64,000 bases of DNA from Pirellula sp. SH-Sr6A (GTDB taxonomy: Bacteria > Planctomycetota > Planctomycetia > Pirellulales > Pirellulaceae): positions 5,623,988 to 5,687,987 of the forward strand of contig NZ_CP011272.1 of NCBI RefSeq assembly GCF_001610875.1. Direction: 5' to 3'. The translations under genes were made by a program, and so were the position numbers. The notes below the pieces were generated by a model. It was given only the letters and a program-made list of their open reading frames with translations. It made no database searches and had not been told where the DNA came from. The stretch's first letter is position 1. Each line of letters opens with the position of its first letter. This document shows, one piece after another, positions 25,001 through 40,000 of this stretch.

Positions 25001-28000
25001 GTCGGGCCTGACATCCGGTCCAACGTGGTTCAAAATAACTCCATCAACGGATTGTTTATCAAGATCGATACGACCGCTGGTGGAGGTCTGGAGCAACTCA
25101 CGGTTCCAGGTCGGATCGACGACTCCGAAATCACGATCGTACTTGGCGAAAACTTGATTATCCAAGGCACGCCAGGCGGAGCGGGGAGCGAAGCGCTCCG
25201 GCCCAACATCTCGTTGGTAACGCTCAATCCTGTTTCGTTGGCGACACCTGGATTTGCTGCAGCGACTGCGGTCGAGTATTTGATGACCTACGTCGACCGA
25301 TTTGGGCAAGAAAGCCTCACCAGTGCGGTGACGACCGGATTGGTCGCGGCAGGCCAAACCATCCGTCTCGATAATTTGCCCACAGCGACTCTGGATTATG
25401 TAGGGCGGAAACTCTATCGGCGCGATAACAATCAAGTGAACGGGAGTGGAGCCCCGGTGTATCGGTTGGTCGCGAATCTCAACCGAGATGACAATCAATA
25501 CTTCGACAATGGCGGCACGATCGCAGGTGGATTGCAGACCTTAGGCTTGACCTCCGTAAGTCGATCGCGACGCGATGCAAGTTTGGTCATCGATCCAGGC
25601 ACCGTGATCAAGGCGCTAGGGGGACGGATTGAAGTCGGTATCAGCGCGACATTGCTCGCAGAGGGAACCGAGGCGAAACCGATTGTCTTCACCTCTCGAC
25701 TTGACGATCGCTTCGGTGCAGGCGGTAGTTTAGACACCAACAACGACGGAAATGGTAGTGTTGGGTTACCCGGGGACTGGGCAGGTATTATCTCTAGGCA
25801 TTTGGGTGAGTTGAGTCTGGACAACACGGTCATCACCTTTGGTGGTGGCAATTCGCGTGTGCCTGGGGGATTCGCCTCCTTCAATGCGATCGAAGTCCAT
25901 CAGTCGACAGCCCGCATCGCGAATTCCTTGATTGAGAACAATGCGTCGGGCCTTGGAACACCTGGAACAACCAACCGGGATGCACGTGGGGAGAACGACG
26001 AAGCTGCCATATTCGTCTTGGCGAGCCAGCCGGTCATCATTAACAATGTGATCCGTAATAATTCTCAAGGAACAGGGAATTTGGGGGCGAGTACCTCGGC
26101 GATCAGCATCGACGCCAACTCGCTCAATTTCAAATCCGTTCGTGATTTTGGCCGCTCGACGGGTTCGAACTCCCGTGAGCCGATTGGATTGGGGAATTTC
26201 GGTCCGCTCGTTAGCAACAATCGACTGGGAGGCAACGCGATCAATGGGATGACCGTGCGCGGCGGAACATTGACCACCGAGAGCGTTTGGGACGATACCG
26301 ATATCGTCCACGTTCTGCAAAATGAGATTGTGATTCCTGATTTCCACACTTATGGCGGTTTGCGGCTCACAAGTCGCGCCGACGAAAGCTTGGTTGTGAA
26401 GCTCAATGGGGCGAACGCAGGGTTCACGGCAGCAGGTCGACCCCTGGATATCACCGATCGAATCGGCGGAACCTTGCAGTTGCTGGGCAGCCCAGGCTTC
26501 CCGGTTGTGCTTACCAGTCTTGCCGATGATTCGATCGGAGCTGGTTTCGATTTCGCTGGGCGTTCGATGTTGGACACGAACAACAATGGCAGCGCGACCG
26601 TTCCAACGCCAGGCAGCTGGCGGTCGGTACGATTCGAACCGTTCTCGAATGATCGCAACGTCGATCAGTCGTACGAGCGAGAGCCTGATTTGCTCGCGAG
26701 TGTTGGCTCGAACGACTTCCCTGCGACAGCCGAAGATGTTGGAACCATCGCCCCCAATCTATCGAGCGGCGATGAGAATCTCCGGCTCGGGGTGACTCTT
26801 ACCGGTGCGATCGCTTCGCCGAGCGATCTGGACGTGTATCGATTTATCGGTACCGCGGGGACCACTGTTTGGTTCGATATGGATCAAACTTCTGGAACAT
26901 TGGATTCGGTGGTTGAGATCATCGATGCCAATGGGCAGATCATCGCCCAAAGCAATAACTCGCTCAATGAGTCGCTTGCTTCGTCCGTTTACTCGAACCC
27001 TGCGTTGATTCCAGTGGGCCGAGCGAATCCGATGGATCAAGAGGTGAGCGCACCGACGAATTCGTTCCTTGGAACCGATGCAGATTTCCAGGGCATAAAC
27101 CCACTGGATGCAGGATTCCGGGTTGTATTGCCTGGATCGGCCGGCAGCATCAATAACTATTTTGTGCGCGTTCGCAGCAGCAACGTGTCGCCGGTGCCTG
27201 GACCCGGGGGAGTGGATCGAACGAGCACTGCCCGATTGACGGACCCCAGTCTGGTACGATCGGGGATTACCGTGGGGCAATACAAGCTCCATTTGCGATT
27301 GCAACAAACGCAAGAAATCTCCGGTTCGACGGTTCGCTATGCCGACATTCGTTTTGCTTCGACCGGTATCGAAGCACGTGGTGTAGGTATCCATTCGCCG
27401 TTGGTAGGCGAGTATGGAGAGACCAATCCTGAGACCAATAATGCTCTCGCAACCGCACAGACTTTAGGGAATTTGCTTTCGTCGGACCGGGCGAGCATGT
27501 CGATTGCAGGGCAGTTTGCGTCTGCAAATGACATCGATTTCTTCCGATTCACAGCGGCTCGCGATTCGATTCAACAAGTCAGCACGACACCGTCGGCCCA
27601 CGTTTCGGTGATCTTCGACGTCGACTACGCCGATGGTTTGGCAAGAGCCAACACGCAACTGTGGGTTTTCCGTCCGGATGGGACGTTGGTCCTCATGGCC
27701 GACGACTCGAATATTCACGACGATCAACCGGCGGCACAGAAGGGTGCGGACACTTCGGATCTGACGCGAGGTTCGATGGGAACACGCGATGCATATATCG
27801 GTCCTATCGAGCTACCGCCAGGCGACTATATCGTCGCTGTAACGAACAAGAGCCAGAGCCATGTAAGCATGCGACAGTTTAGCGATGTCGATGGAGGCGG
27901 CTTTGCGAACGTGCGAGTCGAGCCCATCGATTCCGTCCGTCGTATCTCGGAGGATCGATTCGATACCTTGCCTGCGGCTAGGCCATCGACCAATGCGGCA

Positions 28001-31000
28001 CCCGTACAAGTTGCATTCTCCGCATCATCGGCCGTTCCGTTTAACTTCTCGGACGTCACCCTTTTCACTGCGACGGGACGAAACGTCAACTTCAATAATC
28101 CTTTAACGGGAGTAATTGAAGCCACCTATAGTACGAACGGTACGAGTGCCGTGAACTACGGTGCCAACACGACCATGTTGGATATGGCGGTTACTCCTTC
28201 CGGACAAGGGATCGCTTATCAACAAGCCACGGGAGGCGTCTTGACTGACGCCAACTCCGGTAACTTCATCGGTTTGGACATCGGCAACGGCGCACCCGCT
28301 GTCGGGAATAGCGGTCTTACCACGACCACCACGCGTGTCACACCGAATTCGAATCCACCGACGTTCGAGGTCGTCCAAGTCCCGAACAACGGTGGTAACA
28401 ACGGGGTCGGATTGACGTTCGACGGTCTTGCGTTCTCAACCCTAGGCGCGACCGATCTGGGTGGTGGAGCGCAGGCTGCTTCGTTCTGGGGGGTTGCGTC
28501 TCGAAACGGAGGTGGATTCCAGCCGATCATTGGAATCGTCAACGGGACACCGACTGCAGTTGGGATCGGGCAACCTGTTGTCTCGAGGAACATCCTCTAC
28601 CGATTGAGCTCGTACGACGGGACTCTGGGCGCCGCGATCAATCCATCGGGCAGCAATGCTTTGAATGCAGCGCAGCGAGGATGGGGGGCTGGGACCAATC
28701 AAATGGCATCCGGTTTCTTCGTTCAACAAGCAGGAACGACGGACATCAACAACAACGTCGTCGGATACACCGAAGCGATCGGAAACGTTTCCGGTCTTGC
28801 TTCAATCGGAAATAGGCTTTACGCGGTGACAAACGCGGGCGAATTGATGGGTATGACCCCGTCCTTGACCCAGCGACACGTCTTCTCCGATTCCTATGTG
28901 GTGATCAACGATCCCGACTCGAATCAACCGATTCAATTCACAAGTTTGACAACTGGGCCGCGCAATTTGGTTGAAGGCGCGATCAATTACTCACAGCTTC
29001 TGTTCGGCGTTGGTTCCAACGGACGGATGTATGCTTTCAATACCAATGGAGTGTTGCAAAACATTTTCCCAGGAGCTAGGAGCTATGTGGAATCCGCTGG
29101 GCTCACCAATGTTTCCGGCATTAGCTTCTCCTCGTTGGATACCAATTTGTGGCATTTGACCGAGCGAAACACGGCCGAGGCAGGCCATGGTCGTCCAGCC
29201 ATCTTCAACCAGTCGAGCGATGCCCAAACAGGTACCAACGTCTCGCTTCGCTTCGGTTATGCAGATCCGAACGCAAACCAACGAACTCAGTCAGGCAACT
29301 ACAGCGGTATTTACAACACCCCGCTTCAGTACAATACAGTTGCTGCACCAGGCGGAGCGCGAGGGGCAATTGAAAGTGCATTGATCGACTTGCGGGAGTA
29401 CTCCGCCAACGATCAGCCCTACTTGTACTTCAACTACCGTTTGAATACGCAGGACAGCAATAGCGCGATTGGAGACAACCAAGCTGCGTTGGACACATTC
29501 CGGGTATACGTATCGGCGGAAGACGGACAATGGACGCTGCTCGGTACCAACAATGCACCGCAGACCAATAGCACACGTACCGATTTCGCGGACAACTTCC
29601 TCACGAACGGTTCGGACGAATTCGATGTAAGTAATACCGGGGTGAACTTTCCGAACGTCGACCCGTTTGGCAAGCCGCCCATCACTTCCGAGTTCTTCGA
29701 TAACCAAGGCTGGCGGCAGGCACGCGTCAGCTTGTCAACCGTAGCGGGTTTGAGGGATGTCAAGCTCCGCTTCGAGTTCGCAACGGGTGGCGATTTCCGA
29801 ACCTTGGATGCTTCCCTGCAACCCGATGCAACTCGCAATGGGATTGAGATCACTGCGGTTTCAGGGGATCGGTTCTTTGATGGCGGTGTCGATGGTGTGA
29901 TCGGTGCGAATGCGAATACCTTCACCCTCGGCGGAACGGTGTTCGAGTTCGATTTGGGATTGGTGCTGAATCTGCCCAGCGGAGCAAGTCTCAAAACGGG
30001 CGATCAGATCAAGATCGGGACGCAGCTACTAACATTTTCCAACGCTGCAGGGGCGCAGAATATTCCTTTCTCTGCGACGCAGACGCCGGAACAGGTCGCC
30101 GACAATGTGCTCGCGGTATTGACCGCCAATGGGTACACGGTCGCACGCCACACCACAACGCGGAACGTGTTGAATGTGACTGCCCGGGCTGGAAATCCGT
30201 TGCCAGCTCCAACAGCCATTGGGGATTACGACATCCTCGGCGCCGACAAAGCGATCATCATTGGCGAGCCAGGGGTTGTTACACCAGGTGCCCAGCCGGT
30301 CAATATCACCAATGCGATGACCGCGATTCAAGTTCGCGATGCCGTACGGACTTCGCTGGCCTTAGCTTTCAATATTGCTGGTCAAGAAAACAATATTGAT
30401 ATTTACCGTGTTCGAGGAAATACCATCCTCTTCCATAGTTCATTGCAAACCGCGGTTTCGAATTCCAGTCGATTGGTCATTACCGATGGTCGGATTGGCG
30501 ATCGATTTGGGCCAGCGGACACTCCGAATCCTCGGTTCACCTCTTCGTTCCGGGCACAGCAGAACAACTTCGAAGGACTGCAAATCGATGACATCATCAT
30601 CGGTTTTGCAGAGCGAGGAGAGGTGATGTACAACGCCCCCGCGAGCAACTCCACCTTTGTTCCCACGCCGTTCTACGAGCCCATCCTGGATCCTGTAACT
30701 CGACTACGAGCAAACGAAGTCGAAACGGGAACTTATCAATTGGAGATTCGAGCAGCTGCCGACTACGGCACAACGCCTCCAGGGACCCGTTTACTTATCG
30801 ACGGCCCCAATGGTCGTTCCTTCAATACGAATGATCGTTTGAGCAAGAGCTACGCATTGCAGTTCAACTCGGCGAGCCGATTACGAGACGGAGCCTTCTT
30901 CACCCTGAGCGACGGTTCTAGCACCGCTCGCTTCGAGTTCAATGTGATCACGTCGACTTCGGACCCTGCGGCCAGTGTCACATCGGGCAGCATTCCGATA

Positions 31001-34000
31001 ACGGTATTGCCGAACGCGACGGCGGTAGAGATCGTCCGTGCTATCCGAGATGCCATCAACAGCCCCGAGGCCCAATCGGTCTTGAAGATCACCGCATCAA
31101 CTGGCGGAGATATGAGCGGATTTGGTGGCGAATACCCAGCTCGTTCCTTGGTCATCTTCCTAAATGGTTCGGCCGCTGCCGATACAGCTGGCGGGATTCT
31201 CGGATTCACGAATGGGGGAGCCCAGCTATCCTTCATTCGGTTCGGTCAAGAAACTGGATTTGGGGAAGATCTCGGCGATTCGAACTCTGTTCGGGATCAA
31301 GGTCAGTTCATCGTTTCCTCAAGCGTGGTCCGCAATTCCCAGAACTTCGGGATCAATGTGGATGCAGCCGCCCAGCAACAATCGCTATGGTCGACGCAGA
31401 CCGGGACCAAGCCTTACCCTGGTGCGGTTCGAAACTTGGTCAACTTCAACTCCTCGAATGTCGCGCCTGGCGTCGTGGTGATGAACAACGTGCTTTATGG
31501 CAACGTGGCTGGTGGCATTAGCATCAGCGGTGACACAGGCAATAACAACAATGGCGAACCACCTCGCACCGTAGCTCGCGTTCTCAATAACACTCTGTAC
31601 GGGACCGGTGCCGGCACGGGTATTAATGTGAACGATGGAGCGGTTCCCACGATCCTTAACAACGCTATTTCGAACTTCGGAGTAGGCATATCTGTTTCGG
31701 CAAATAGCCAAAGCGGCACCGAAGTGGGTGGTAACATCTACAAGCTCAACGGCGCAAATACATCGCCAGCTGGCTTGGTACAATCCTTCCAAATTAGCCT
31801 TGGTGCAACCGAACCCCTCTTCAATGACCCTGCCAACGGTCGGTTCTATCTCCAGGCATTGTCGCAAGCGATCGACTCGTCGGTTGCGTCCTTGGAGAAC
31901 CGTTCGAGCATTGAACAAGTGAAGGCGGCAATTGGGCTTCCCACCAGTTCGATCTTGGCTCCGAGTTTGGATGTCAATGGTTTGCGCCGCAGCGACGATC
32001 CAGCAGTCAATACCCCTGCCGGTTTGGGCCAAAACGTCTTTATCGATCGGGGTGCGATCGACCGCGTGGATTTCGTTGGACCGTCTGCTGTTCTTCTCAA
32101 TCCGCTCGACAACGATGCGGCCAATAACGACGGCGATTTGTCTCCGACGAATTTGATTCTTCGATCGGGTACTTATGACTTCTTCGAGATATTGCTCGAT
32201 GAGAGCTCTGGAACGGGAGTCGATCCCTCGACGGCTTTGGATGCGACGGTAATCGTGACCGAAAACGGGCGTCGTTTGGTATCGGGCGCCGATTATGTTT
32301 TCGGCTACAGCGTCAACAGCCGAACGATTCGCTTGACTCCGTTGGGTGGGTTCTGGCGACGTGATAGCGTTTACGAGGTGACGCTGGTGAACCAATCCGC
32401 GAACCGACTCACGGTCCCTGCAGGAAGCGCCATCACCGATGGTCAGCAAATTCGGGTTGTGCGCGGCGCCAGCACCTTTGTATTGGAGTTTGATTCTGGA
32501 GATGGAGTTACGGGAGGGGCGACCCCCATTCCATTCAGCAATACGACGAGTGCGACCGTATTGACCGGTCGGATCATGCAAGCCTTGGCTGCTGCAAATA
32601 TCGTCAATGCTGGGGTTGCCACCTTTGCACTCGCGAATGATACGTTGATGATCACTGGGGCCACCTCGGTGACGTCTCCGATCCCAGTCCTGGCGATCGC
32701 TCCCATTCGCGATCTAGCAGGAAACGAGCTCCGTGCGAATCGCGCCAACTCCCTCACGCAGTTTACCATCGCGATGCCCGAAGTCTCGTTGGACTACGGA
32801 GACGCCATCGAACGCGCTGGGACGGGTGCGAACAGTGCCACACTGCTCGCGCTCAATGGAGCCCGTCATGCGATCTATCCGATCGACGAGCCTCTCTTGG
32901 TTTTGGGGCAGTATGTTGATGCAGACGCAAATGGAGTAACGAGTCCGGGGGCCGATGGAGATGACAACGACTCAAGCGTCACCTTCTCGACGGGACTACC
33001 CTTCGAGATAGGTCAATCGGGACCTGCTCGTTTGGTAACCACTGCGAGTGGCGCGGCGTTGGTCGGAAAGGCCATTACCATCCGTGACAACCTGAACAAC
33101 ACAGTCGTCTTCCGATTCACAGATGGTACCGTCACCCTCGGAGCGGGCGAGGTCGGCGTAACCGTTCTTCCTGCTGATTCCGCCGATACGATTGCGGAAT
33201 CATTGCGAGTTGCGATTTACACTCAAGCGATTGAAACAGGGCGTTTGTTCAACATCATCGCACGCCGAAGTGCGAATGTGATTTCGCTCGACGGAACCCT
33301 CAATCATCGCTTTGATCTGTCGGACGTTGCCGGTTTGATTCGCCGTGACAGCACAGGAACACTTTCTGTCGTCGTGCAAAAAACCAACAGTTCCGGAAAT
33401 AACCTTTTGGATGGCCAAACATTGACGTTGGCCGATGGTTCCGGAAACGTTGTTGCTTTCCAGGTGATCGATACGTCTGCTGGAACCCCCACCGCCTTGG
33501 CGGCTGGAAATATCGCAGTTCGTGTCAACTTGTTGACCGATTCGGATACTGTGATCGCTGCGACGTTCCGCGATGCTATGAATGCCGCGATCACCGCGCG
33601 CCGATTGAATCTCCCGCAGGTTACCCTCACCGGAACAGAACTGCGGATCTTGGCGGACGACGAAGATGGCGTGCGATTCCAAGGTTACTTCAACGCGTCG
33701 GCAACCCCTGTCACCGCAACGGTAACAGCTTCTGGTGCTGGGTTTCTCGATGTTTGGATCGACTGGAATCAGGATAACGACTTCAATGACCCGGGCGAGC
33801 AAATGCTCGACTCGGTGCCAGTAGTTGCAGGGGCAAACACCTTTAGCAATTTCATTACTCCAGCCGGTGCAGCGATTGGTTACACCTCGGCTCGATTCCG
33901 TTTGAGTACGACCGGAGGGCTGTCTCCTTCGGGGCTGGCGCTCGGCGGTGAAGTGGAGGATTACATCATCGAGGTCCTGCCGGGATTGCCCCCGGTGGCG

Positions 34001-37000
34001 ACCAACGATCCCAGCACGGCGTCACGCGAGTACCGCGTTCTCGAAGACACTGCACTCGACGTGTCGCGAGCGGACGGCGTGTTGGCAAATGACGTCGATG
34101 CTGATGAAATTTGGGTCTACGACGTGGATCCATTCACGGCAACGATCGATCCCGTGGTAGCGCCCCAGAACGGGACGCTTGAGTTTCTACCTGAGACATC
34201 GGGTCCCGATGCAGGCGAGTTCAAGGGTGCGTTCCGATATACCCCAAATCGCAATTTCTTTGGTATCGATACATTCGTTTATCAAGTTCGCGATGCACGA
34301 ATGATCTCCAATACGCCCGCGACGGTGACGATCAATGTGCTACCGGTAAACGATGTACCGGTCGGAGTCGATGACCAAGTCACCATCAGTGAGGATATCG
34401 CGGATGTCGAGACCAATCCGACACGTACCGTTACGTGGAATGCGTCGCTCTTTACGGGGAACGACATTCGCGGTCGCCATGGCGATGGCACCATCGCAAC
34501 AAACGAAGCAGCCCAGAACCTGCGAGTCATCGCGGCCTCATTCGTAACGCCACGTAAATCGGGTGACGGGATCAGCGTCGATTTGGTCAATAACACGATC
34601 ACCTTCAATCCGGGTGATCATTACAACGATCTCATCGACGGTCAGGTTGTGATCGCGCTGACCATCGAGGACGATGGAAGCACCGGGGTAGTTCGGCCTA
34701 ATGAACTCTCGGAAGCTAATCCTCTTATCAATGCAAATCCGTTGACTTCGACGAGTTTGTTGACCATCACGATCAACCCGCTCAACGATCGTCCCTTGTT
34801 CACCTTAGATACGAACTTGATCGCTGAAGTGGAAGATCCCACTCCTTCGGCACGAACGTATGGCATTGTGAAGAACGTTGTTGCTGGTCCGGTCTTGGCT
34901 CTGGATGAGTTGTCGGGAGCGACCGCGCAAACGGTTTCGAGCTTCGAAGTAAACGTTGTCGCGAATCATCCCAACCCAGCAAGTCTCTTCGCAGTGGCAC
35001 CTGCCGTGGTGGGTACGGGATCTTCCCGTGCTCTGCAATACACGCTAGCCCCCGATATCAACTGGGCGAATGCGGGAGGCGACTTCCTCAATACCAATGG
35101 GCTTGGCAATATTGTTCTGGAATTGGTCGCGATCGACGACGGATTGAATGATGCAAACGGGAATGTCAATCGTTCGGTCGTTCAACGAGTGACTATTCAG
35201 ATCCAACCGGTCAACGACGCGCCTGAGTTCACGGTTCCTGCGACCCACACGTCACTGGAAGATGCGGGCGTGGTCACGGTCCCCGGATTCATCACGGGAA
35301 TTCGTCCAGGGACGGTCACTTCGGAAGACGAGAGTCGGGATCAAACCGTTCAGTTTGAAGTAGTTGGCTGGGACCCGAATCTCTTTGTTTCGATCCCAAC
35401 GATCAGTTCCGACGGTACCTTGACCTATCAAGTTCGTCCGGATTTGAACAGCAACTACAACGCGCCGGTTAGTGATCCTACCGTAACGCCTGCAGTCAAT
35501 CCTTTGATCGAGATCGAGTTGGTTGACAATGGACCGCAAGGGGGAAGCAACGTACACCGATCGGTTCGCAAGTCGTTCCAAGTCGTTGTCACTCCGGTGA
35601 ATGACGTTCCAGTCCCAGACGCACACTCCGCTCAAGCTGTCGAAGATGTTGTTCTCACGATCCAATCGAGCGATGTGCTGGCTGGGGATAGATCCGGTCC
35701 GATTGACGAAGATCGAATCGAGCTTCAACAGTTGCGCATTACGCGTGTCGATTTGGTAACCGCTCAAGGGGGAACGATTGTACCTCTGTTCGATGGCACG
35801 ACCGATCGGATCATTTCCTTCGACTACACGCCGCCTGCAAATTACTTCGGACCGGATTCGCTGACGTACACGGTCACGGACAATGGCAACCCCGAGTTGA
35901 GTTCCGTTGGAACCATTACGCTAAGCGTACTGGATGTCAACGACGCTCCGACTTTCACCTCCGGTGCCGATGTCGTCGTCTTGGAAGATGCTGCGGCATA
36001 CTCGCAAGCGTGGGCAACGAATGTTTCGCCTGGGCCTGCTAACGAGTCAGCGCAAACGGTACAGTTTGCCGTCCAGGTCACACCTCCTGTGAACTTCCCG
36101 AACTTCTTCGCAGTAGCACCAGCGATTGCGGCGGATGGAACGCTTACGTTCACTTTGGCTCAAGATGCAAACGGTTCAGCGATTGTCGAAGTGGTAGCGA
36201 TCGACAACGGACCTTCGGGTGGTGTTGTCAATCATGTGAATCGATCCACGGTACATACGTTGACGATCACGGCTGACCCCGTAAATGATGCACCGGTATA
36301 CTCCTTGTCGCAGACGCTGATTCAGCATGCCGAGGACCCGACACCCGCGTTGCGTTCCTACTCGATTGTCAACGGCGTGGCCGGAGCACGTTCCACGGCG
36401 ATCGACGAGTTGTTGTCGCAGTCGGTGGCATTCGACTTCATTGTCTTGGCACCCGCAGGTCGATTCGCCGTAAATCCACGAATTGTGGGAACGGGAACCG
36501 ATCGAGTTTTCGAGTACCAACTCGCTCCCGATGTGAACCGATTGAACTCGAACGGAGATATCTTGGTAGAAGTCTATGCGGTCGATAACGGCCCTTCGAC
36601 GACACCCCCTGCGAATGTTAATCGTTCACCACGCCAGATCATTACCATTCGGGTCACCGAAGTAAACGATCCGCCTCAATTCGATCTTTCCTTCAATACG
36701 TTGACGATTGAAGAAGACGCACCATTACAAACCTTCCCTGCTTTCTATCTCAACGAGCTGGCGGGCCCGTCGACAGCTGTGGATGAATTGCCACCGTCGT
36801 CGACGGCTCAAACCGTCACGCGTTCGGTGAGCGTTCCGCCGGAGGCCGTCGATCTCTATGCTGTTCTCCCTCGTCTCAATGCAAACGGAGACTTGGAGTT
36901 CCAGTATCGGCAGGATGTGAACAGCAATTTTGCAGCGCTTCGCGGTGTACCTGGTCTCCTCAATATCATCATCACGGCGACCGACAATGGTCAAGAAGAT

Positions 37001-40000
37001 GGATTGCCGGCGCCGAAATCAACTACGAAGACGTTGGTGGTGAATGTCACGCCTGTGAACGATGCACCGTTCGCGGCGTTGAGCACGAATCGCGTTGAAG
37101 TCATCGAAGACGCCGGGTTAGTGTCGATTCCAAACTTTGCAGTAGATGTTCGACCTGCGACCAATACAGTTGCTGGTCAGATCACGGCACTGGATGAAGC
37201 GACGCAAACGCTGTCCTTTGTCATGAACTTCAGCAATCCTGCTTTGTTCGCTCAGGCACCGCAAATCGATGCTGCCGGTCGACTAACTTTCCGAACGGCT
37301 CCGGATCAGAACGGAACTTCGGTGGTGACTGCTCGACTCATCGATGACGGAGCGAATTCGCCAGCTCCCAATACGAATCTTGGGCCGATCGTGACCTTCA
37401 CCATCGTTGCCAATGCGATCAACGACGCGCCAGAGTTCACGCTCCCTGGTAGTTTGGATGTCGTCGAGGATCAAGGTGTCGTTTCGCTGCCCGGTTTCGC
37501 GACCGCCATTCGACCTGGTCCAACCACGGCTGCCGACGAAGGACGCCAGACATTGGCCTTCAATTTGGTTCAATTTGACACGAACGTATTCGATATTCCA
37601 CCGACCCTGCAAGCAGACGGTACGCTTTCGTTCCGCACACGTGCGAACATCAATTCGAACACAGCGAACATCAGCCGTGTCGTCGCGTTTCAACTGCAGG
37701 ATGGAGGAGTAGCTGGTCCATCACCGAATACCAATTTGTCGGTGATCCGTTCCTTCACCTTGAACATTGCACCGGTGAACGATCCCCCGATTCCTGATGT
37801 GTTCGTCGTCGCGGGAACGGAAGACCGAGTGGTTACCGTACAAGCGGTCGACGTTCTGAATTTGGACCAACCCGGTCCCGAAGACGAACGCGTCGTAGAA
37901 GGTCAAACCGTTCGAATCACTCAGATCGAACGAACCAGCGAACGAGGCGGGTCGGTAGTGCCGGTCTTCTCCGGTGGCGTCATCACTTCGTTCCAGTACA
38001 CACCACCTTCCAATTTGGTCGGGGATGATATCGTTCGATACGTCGTGACCGATAACGGTTCGCCGGAGCGAAGTGCGACTGGTACGATCATCATTCGAAC
38101 CGCCGGGGTAAATGATCCTCCTCAGTTTGCTCCTGGAGCGGATGTGAGCGTATTGGAGGATTCTGTACCTTACAGCCAGTCATGGGCAACCGAGATTTTG
38201 GCAGGACCAATCAATGCTCCAGACGAGTGGAGCGGTCCCAATGCACAACAAGTTTCGTTCACGGCAACCCCATCGAACCCTGCGTTCTTTGCAGTGCAGC
38301 CCGCGATCGATTCAAACGGCGTCTTGACGTTTACTCTTGCTCGCGACGTGAACGGCGTTGTCACCGTTGATGTCTTAGCGGTCGACAATGGTGCTACAGG
38401 TGGTGAGAACGTCAACACTTCGTCGATGCATCGATTGACTATCTCCGTGGGTGCATTGAATGATGCCCCAGGATTTGAGCTTGGTCCAACCATCGTGTAT
38501 GACGAAGATCTCGGACCGTTCAGTGGGCCGTTTGTGGGGCGAATTGTCGGCGCCGAAGGCATGAACTCGGCGACGCCAACCGGAACGGACGAAGCAGGGC
38601 AAAGCGTCACCTTCGAAGTGACCAATAGCAATAATTCCCTCTTCCTCGTCCAACCCGCGGTCGACGCCACTGGTCGCCTTACATTTACGCCTGCGGCCGA
38701 TGCGTTTGGAGCGGTGCAAGTCTTCGTAGTGGGTGTGGATAACGGACCAAGTACGTCGCCGAACGTTAACCGTTCCTTGCCCAAGACCTTTACGATCGAT
38801 CTTCAACCGCTGAACGATGCTCCGTTCGCGGTAAACGATCGCTACACGACCACGGAGGATGCTGTGTTGAACATTGCAGCCCCAGGTGTGTTGGCGAACG
38901 ATCGCGATGTCGATTTGCCGAACGATACCTTATCGATCGTCTTGTCCAGCGGCTCGATCACGACAGCCTTGGGGGCGACAGTCACCCTCAGTGCGAACGG
39001 TGGTTTCGTTTACGATCCCCGTGGAGCGCAGCAATTGCAGCGGCTGACAGTCGGGGAAGCAGCCGTAGATACGTTCACGTACACGGTAAGAGACGCTTCC
39101 GGCTTGACCAGCAATCTAGGAACGGTCTCTCTGACGGTGACCGGTATCAATGATGTGCCGATCGCTGTGAACGATTCGTTCTCGATCGCTGCAGGTCAGG
39201 CAACCTCGCTGAATGTCTTGGCCAATGACACGGATATCGATTCCAGTATCGATGTCCGGACAATCGAAATCGGCCGCTTGCCCGTAAACGGAACGGTGAC
39301 AGTCCTCTCGACCGGGCGTGTCGAGTACCGACCCAACGCGGGATATGTAGGGCCCGATACCTTCACCTATCGATTCCGTGATTCGCTCGGGGCATTCTCG
39401 AACGAAGCGACGGTAACGGTGAACTCGAGCACTCCGCCGGTAGCCGTGGACGATACGTTGACAATCGTTCGCAATCGCCAGGCAACCATCAACGTTCTAC
39501 GTAACGATTTCGATCCTGATACTGTTGGTGGTCTCGATCCAGCGACGGTAACGATTGCATCGGGACCCGATGTTGGGGGCGCTTCGGTGCAACCGAACGG
39601 CGATATCCTTTACACCCCGCCGACCGGGTTCACAGGTGTCGCGACCTTCCAATACTTCGTTTCGGATAGAACTGGTCAGCCCAGCAATCTCGCAACGGTC
39701 ACTCTTCGGGTTGTTTCATCCCTCCACCAAAACCCAACGAATCGATACGACGTCGATGATGATGGATTTGTTTCGCCGATCGATGTTCTGTTGATCGTCA
39801 ACGACATCAACTTCAACGGAGCACGAACGTTGCCCGATGATTTTGGTCAACCACCGTTCTTAGATGTCAATGGAAGTGGTGGAACCGATCCGCTCGACGT
39901 TCTCGACGTGATCAACTTCATCAACAACCGTGGTAATGCCGGTTCAGGTGGAGAAGGGGAATCGCCGGTTGCTTGGACACCGATCAATGTCGAGATCCTG

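Noticed and set aside
23891-25498. Minus-strand frame of 535 codons inside giant gene 2 (similar long frames occur at 8527-9864 and 31385-32581)
   Set aside because: Long antisense frames arise from the codon bias of giant genes with many Asp/Gly/Thr/Asn codons; they have no recognisable motif and no independent gene signals.
34330-39420. Repeated DNA considered as a CRISPR array or transposon repeats
   Set aside because: Units are coding, diverged, in frame and of about 300 nt; they are cadherin-like protein repeats.
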